Positions 7,296 to 8,364 of a DNA stretch of 8,364 nucleotides are shown piece by piece (within the stretch, counting starts at the first letter, position 1; every line of letters starts with the position of its first letter). The stretch comes from Gammaproteobacteria bacterium (GTDB lineage Bacteria; Pseudomonadota; Gammaproteobacteria; GCA-001735895). Made by a program: the position numbers and the translations under genes. The DNA lies in assembly GCA_015494335.1 (NCBI GenBank), contig WGBK01000024.1:1-8364 (forward strand), read 5' to 3'. The notes below the pieces were generated by a model that ran no database searches, was not told the origin of the DNA, and worked only from the letters and a program-made list of their open reading frames with translations.

Positions 7296-7538
7296 CTATT
7301 TCGGCGTCTCGCGGCCGTAGCGATCCTCGAAACGGACGATATCGTCCTCCCCGAGGTAGGAGCCGGTCTGGACCTCGATCAGTTCCAGCGGCATCTTGCC
7401 GGGGTTTTCCAGGGAGTGCTTCTCACCAACATGGATGTAGATGGAGTCATTCTCGGTCAGAATGCGGGTCTCCTCGCCGCGTTGCACGCGGGCCGTGCCG
7501 GATACCACTACCCAGTGCTCGGCGCGATGGTGATGCAT
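7296..7538 (-). CDS. manC: C-terminal cupin (mannose-6-phosphate isomerase) part of frameshifted ManC
   Basis: This frame encodes the C-terminal cupin domain of a type II phosphomannose isomerase / mannose-1-phosphate guanylyltransferase, which interconverts fructose-6-P and mannose-6-P. It opens with QMHHHRAEHW, the metal-binding motif, then VVSGTARV, a NESTYIPVG-like segment (ENDSIYIHVGEKHSLENPG) and LELIEVQTGSYLGEDDIVRFEDRYGR, and ends in TAG at 7298-7296. The correct frame really begins just after the C-run at 7556-7559, before the ATG at 7538; that ATG has no Shine-Dalgarno sequence and is an internal methionine of the family, so it is not a natural start. Read together with 7508-8364 it gives an otherwise intact protein. 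As it stands, the gene is broken by one missing base or the sequence carries an error. Confidence 0.88.
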   Translation of the reverse strand: MHHHRAEHWVVVSGTARVQRGEETRILTENDSIYIHVGEKHSLENPGKMPLELIEVQTGSYLGEDDIVRFEDRYGRETPK

Positions 7539-8364
7539 CTGCAGGGACAGCTTGGCCCCGGCTTGACCGAGATCCGCTTGACCTTGAAACGCTCGCCCTC
7601 CTCGATCGAATCGAAGCAGCCCCAGGGACGATAGACCACCCGGTGGAAATTCGTCTCCGGTCGTCCGGCGGCCTTGAGCTGTTCGACGATCTGCTTGACC
7701 TCCTGGGACTTGTCCTTGTGCGCAACCAGCACCGCATCCTTGGTCTCCACCATGATCAGATCATCCACGCCAACGGCGGCCAGCAGGCGGCTTTCGCTCA
7801 TGGCCAGGTTGTTGTGGGCGTCCACCAGCAGCACATCCCCGTGGATGCTGTTGCCCTGCCCATCCTTGTCGTTGACGGCCCAGAGCGCGGACCAGCTGCC
7901 GATGTCGTTCCAACCGGCATCGAGCGGCACCACCACGGCGCGATCCGTCTTCTCCATGACCGCATAATCGATGGATTCCGCCGGACAGGCGGCAAAGGCC
8001 TCCTCATCAACACGGATAAAGTCGAGATCCCGTTGTTCCTGCTGCATGGCCTTTCGGGTCGCGGCCAGGATTTCGGGGTGATGTTGTTCCAGTTCGGCCA
8101 GGAAAGCGCCGGCGGAGAACAGAAACATGCCGCTGTTCCACAGGTAGTCGCCGGACTCCAGATAGGCCTCGGCGGTTGCCTGATCGGGCTTTTCTACGAA
8201 ACGATCGATTTCGTGAATCGAGTTGGACAGCTCCTCACCCTTGCGGATATAGCCGTAGCCGGTCTCCGCCTTGTCCGGCACGATGCCGAATGTGGCCAAC
8301 CGACCCTGCCGTGCCGGTTCAATGGCCTGTTCCACCGCCTCGCGGAAGGCCCTGGCATCGGGGA
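7508..8364 (-). CDS. manC: Mannose-1-phosphate guanylyltransferase (ManC/AlgA), 5'-partial, frameshifted at 3' end
   Basis: Nucleotidyltransferase that makes GDP-mannose from GTP and mannose-1-P for O-antigen, capsule or exopolysaccharide. The frame runs off the window edge, so the N-terminus, including the GTP-binding loop, is not visible. Seen here are VTFGIVPDKPETGYGY-like sequence (ATFGIVPDKAETGYGYI), FVEKPDQATAEAYL, LWNSGMFLF, SIDYAVMEK and DAGWNDIGSWSAL, all classic for the family, then RPWGCFDSIEEGERFKVKRISVKPG. After that glycine the frame departs from the family sequence for about 16 residues and stops at 7508. The cupin part continues in the next frame (7296-7538). The full gene would span 7296 to beyond 8364. 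A GTG at 8335 is an internal valine (FREAVEQA), not the start. Upstream genes are probably also polysaccharide-related, but are outside the window. Confidence 0.92.
   Translation of the reverse strand, partial: PDARAFREAVEQAIEPARQGRLATFGIVPDKAETGYGYIRKGEELSNSIHEIDRFVEKPDQATAEAYLESGDYLWNSGMFLFSAGAFLAELEQHHPEILAATRKAMQQEQRDLDFIRVDEEAFAACPAESIDYAVMEKTDRAVVVPLDAGWNDIGSWSALWAVNDKDGQGNSIHGDVLLVDAHNNLAMSESRLLAAVGVDDLIMVETKDAVLVAHKDKSQEVKQIVEQLKAAGRPETNFHRVVYRPWGCFDSIEEGERFKVKRISVKPGPSCPCRCITIAPSTG
7556..7559 (-). other. Frameshift site in manC (one G missing from a G-run)
   Basis: On the minus strand the sequence reads AAG CCG GGG CCA AGC TGT. Adding one G to the four-G run gives AAG CCG GGG GCC AAG CTG TCC CTG CAG ATG, that is KPGAKLSLQM, the expected family sequence. 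The two frames are homologous to adjacent parts of one protein and join exactly here, so a single-base deletion is the simplest reading. Confidence 0.88.

Noticed and set aside
7267..7296. GGGGC/GCCCC pairing just after the manC stop as a terminator
   Set aside because: The stem is only 5 bp with a 17-nt loop and no T-run follows directly, so it does not meet the pattern of an intrinsic terminator.

Overview
The window is a compact chromosomal segment of moderately high GC. Every gene I can support lies on the minus strand. The core is the widely conserved gammaproteobacterial block miaB - ybeZ (PhoH-like) - ybeY - corC/ybeX - lnt, in that order of transcription. This order, the GC content and the protein sequences suggest a gammaproteobacterium. 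A free-living sulfur- or polysaccharide-rich lineage such as Chromatiales is possible, but that is inference.

Layout in the direction of transcription, from right to left. (1) 8364-7296: the 3' part of a bifunctional mannose-1-phosphate guanylyltransferase / mannose-6-phosphate isomerase (ManC/AlgA type). Its 5' end is outside the window, and a one-base deletion in a short homopolymer splits it into two frames. (2) 7295-7217: a short gap with a possible promoter for the next gene. (3) 7216-5885: miaB, tRNA 2-methylthio modification. (4) 5892-4783: a Wzz-like polysaccharide co-polymerase protein, overlapping the end of miaB. (5) 4776-3823: the PhoH-like ATPase YbeZ. (6) 3848-3381: YbeY, the rRNA maturation RNase. 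(7) 3367-2498: CorC/YbeX, a CBS-domain protein. (8) 2501-966: Lnt, apolipoprotein N-acyltransferase. (9) 880-278: cysC, APS kinase. (10) 277-1: non-coding, holding an 88-bp palindromic MITE-like element and a smaller hairpin.

From miaB to lnt the genes overlap or lie within 13 bases of each other, so they look like one transcription unit. cysC follows after 85 bases with its own good ribosome binding site and could be cotranscribed. The housekeeping genes cover tRNA modification, rRNA maturation/quality control, ion or stress tolerance and lipoprotein maturation.

The unusual part is the accessory content around and inside this block: a polysaccharide chain-length-type protein wedged between miaB and ybeZ, GDP-mannose synthesis just upstream, and a stand-alone PAPS-producing kinase at the end. 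I found no RNA genes, CRISPR arrays, transposase genes or clear rho-independent terminators. I see no strong evidence of a wholly new system. The best leads are the embedded Wzz-like gene, the manC frameshift and the palindromic repeat.
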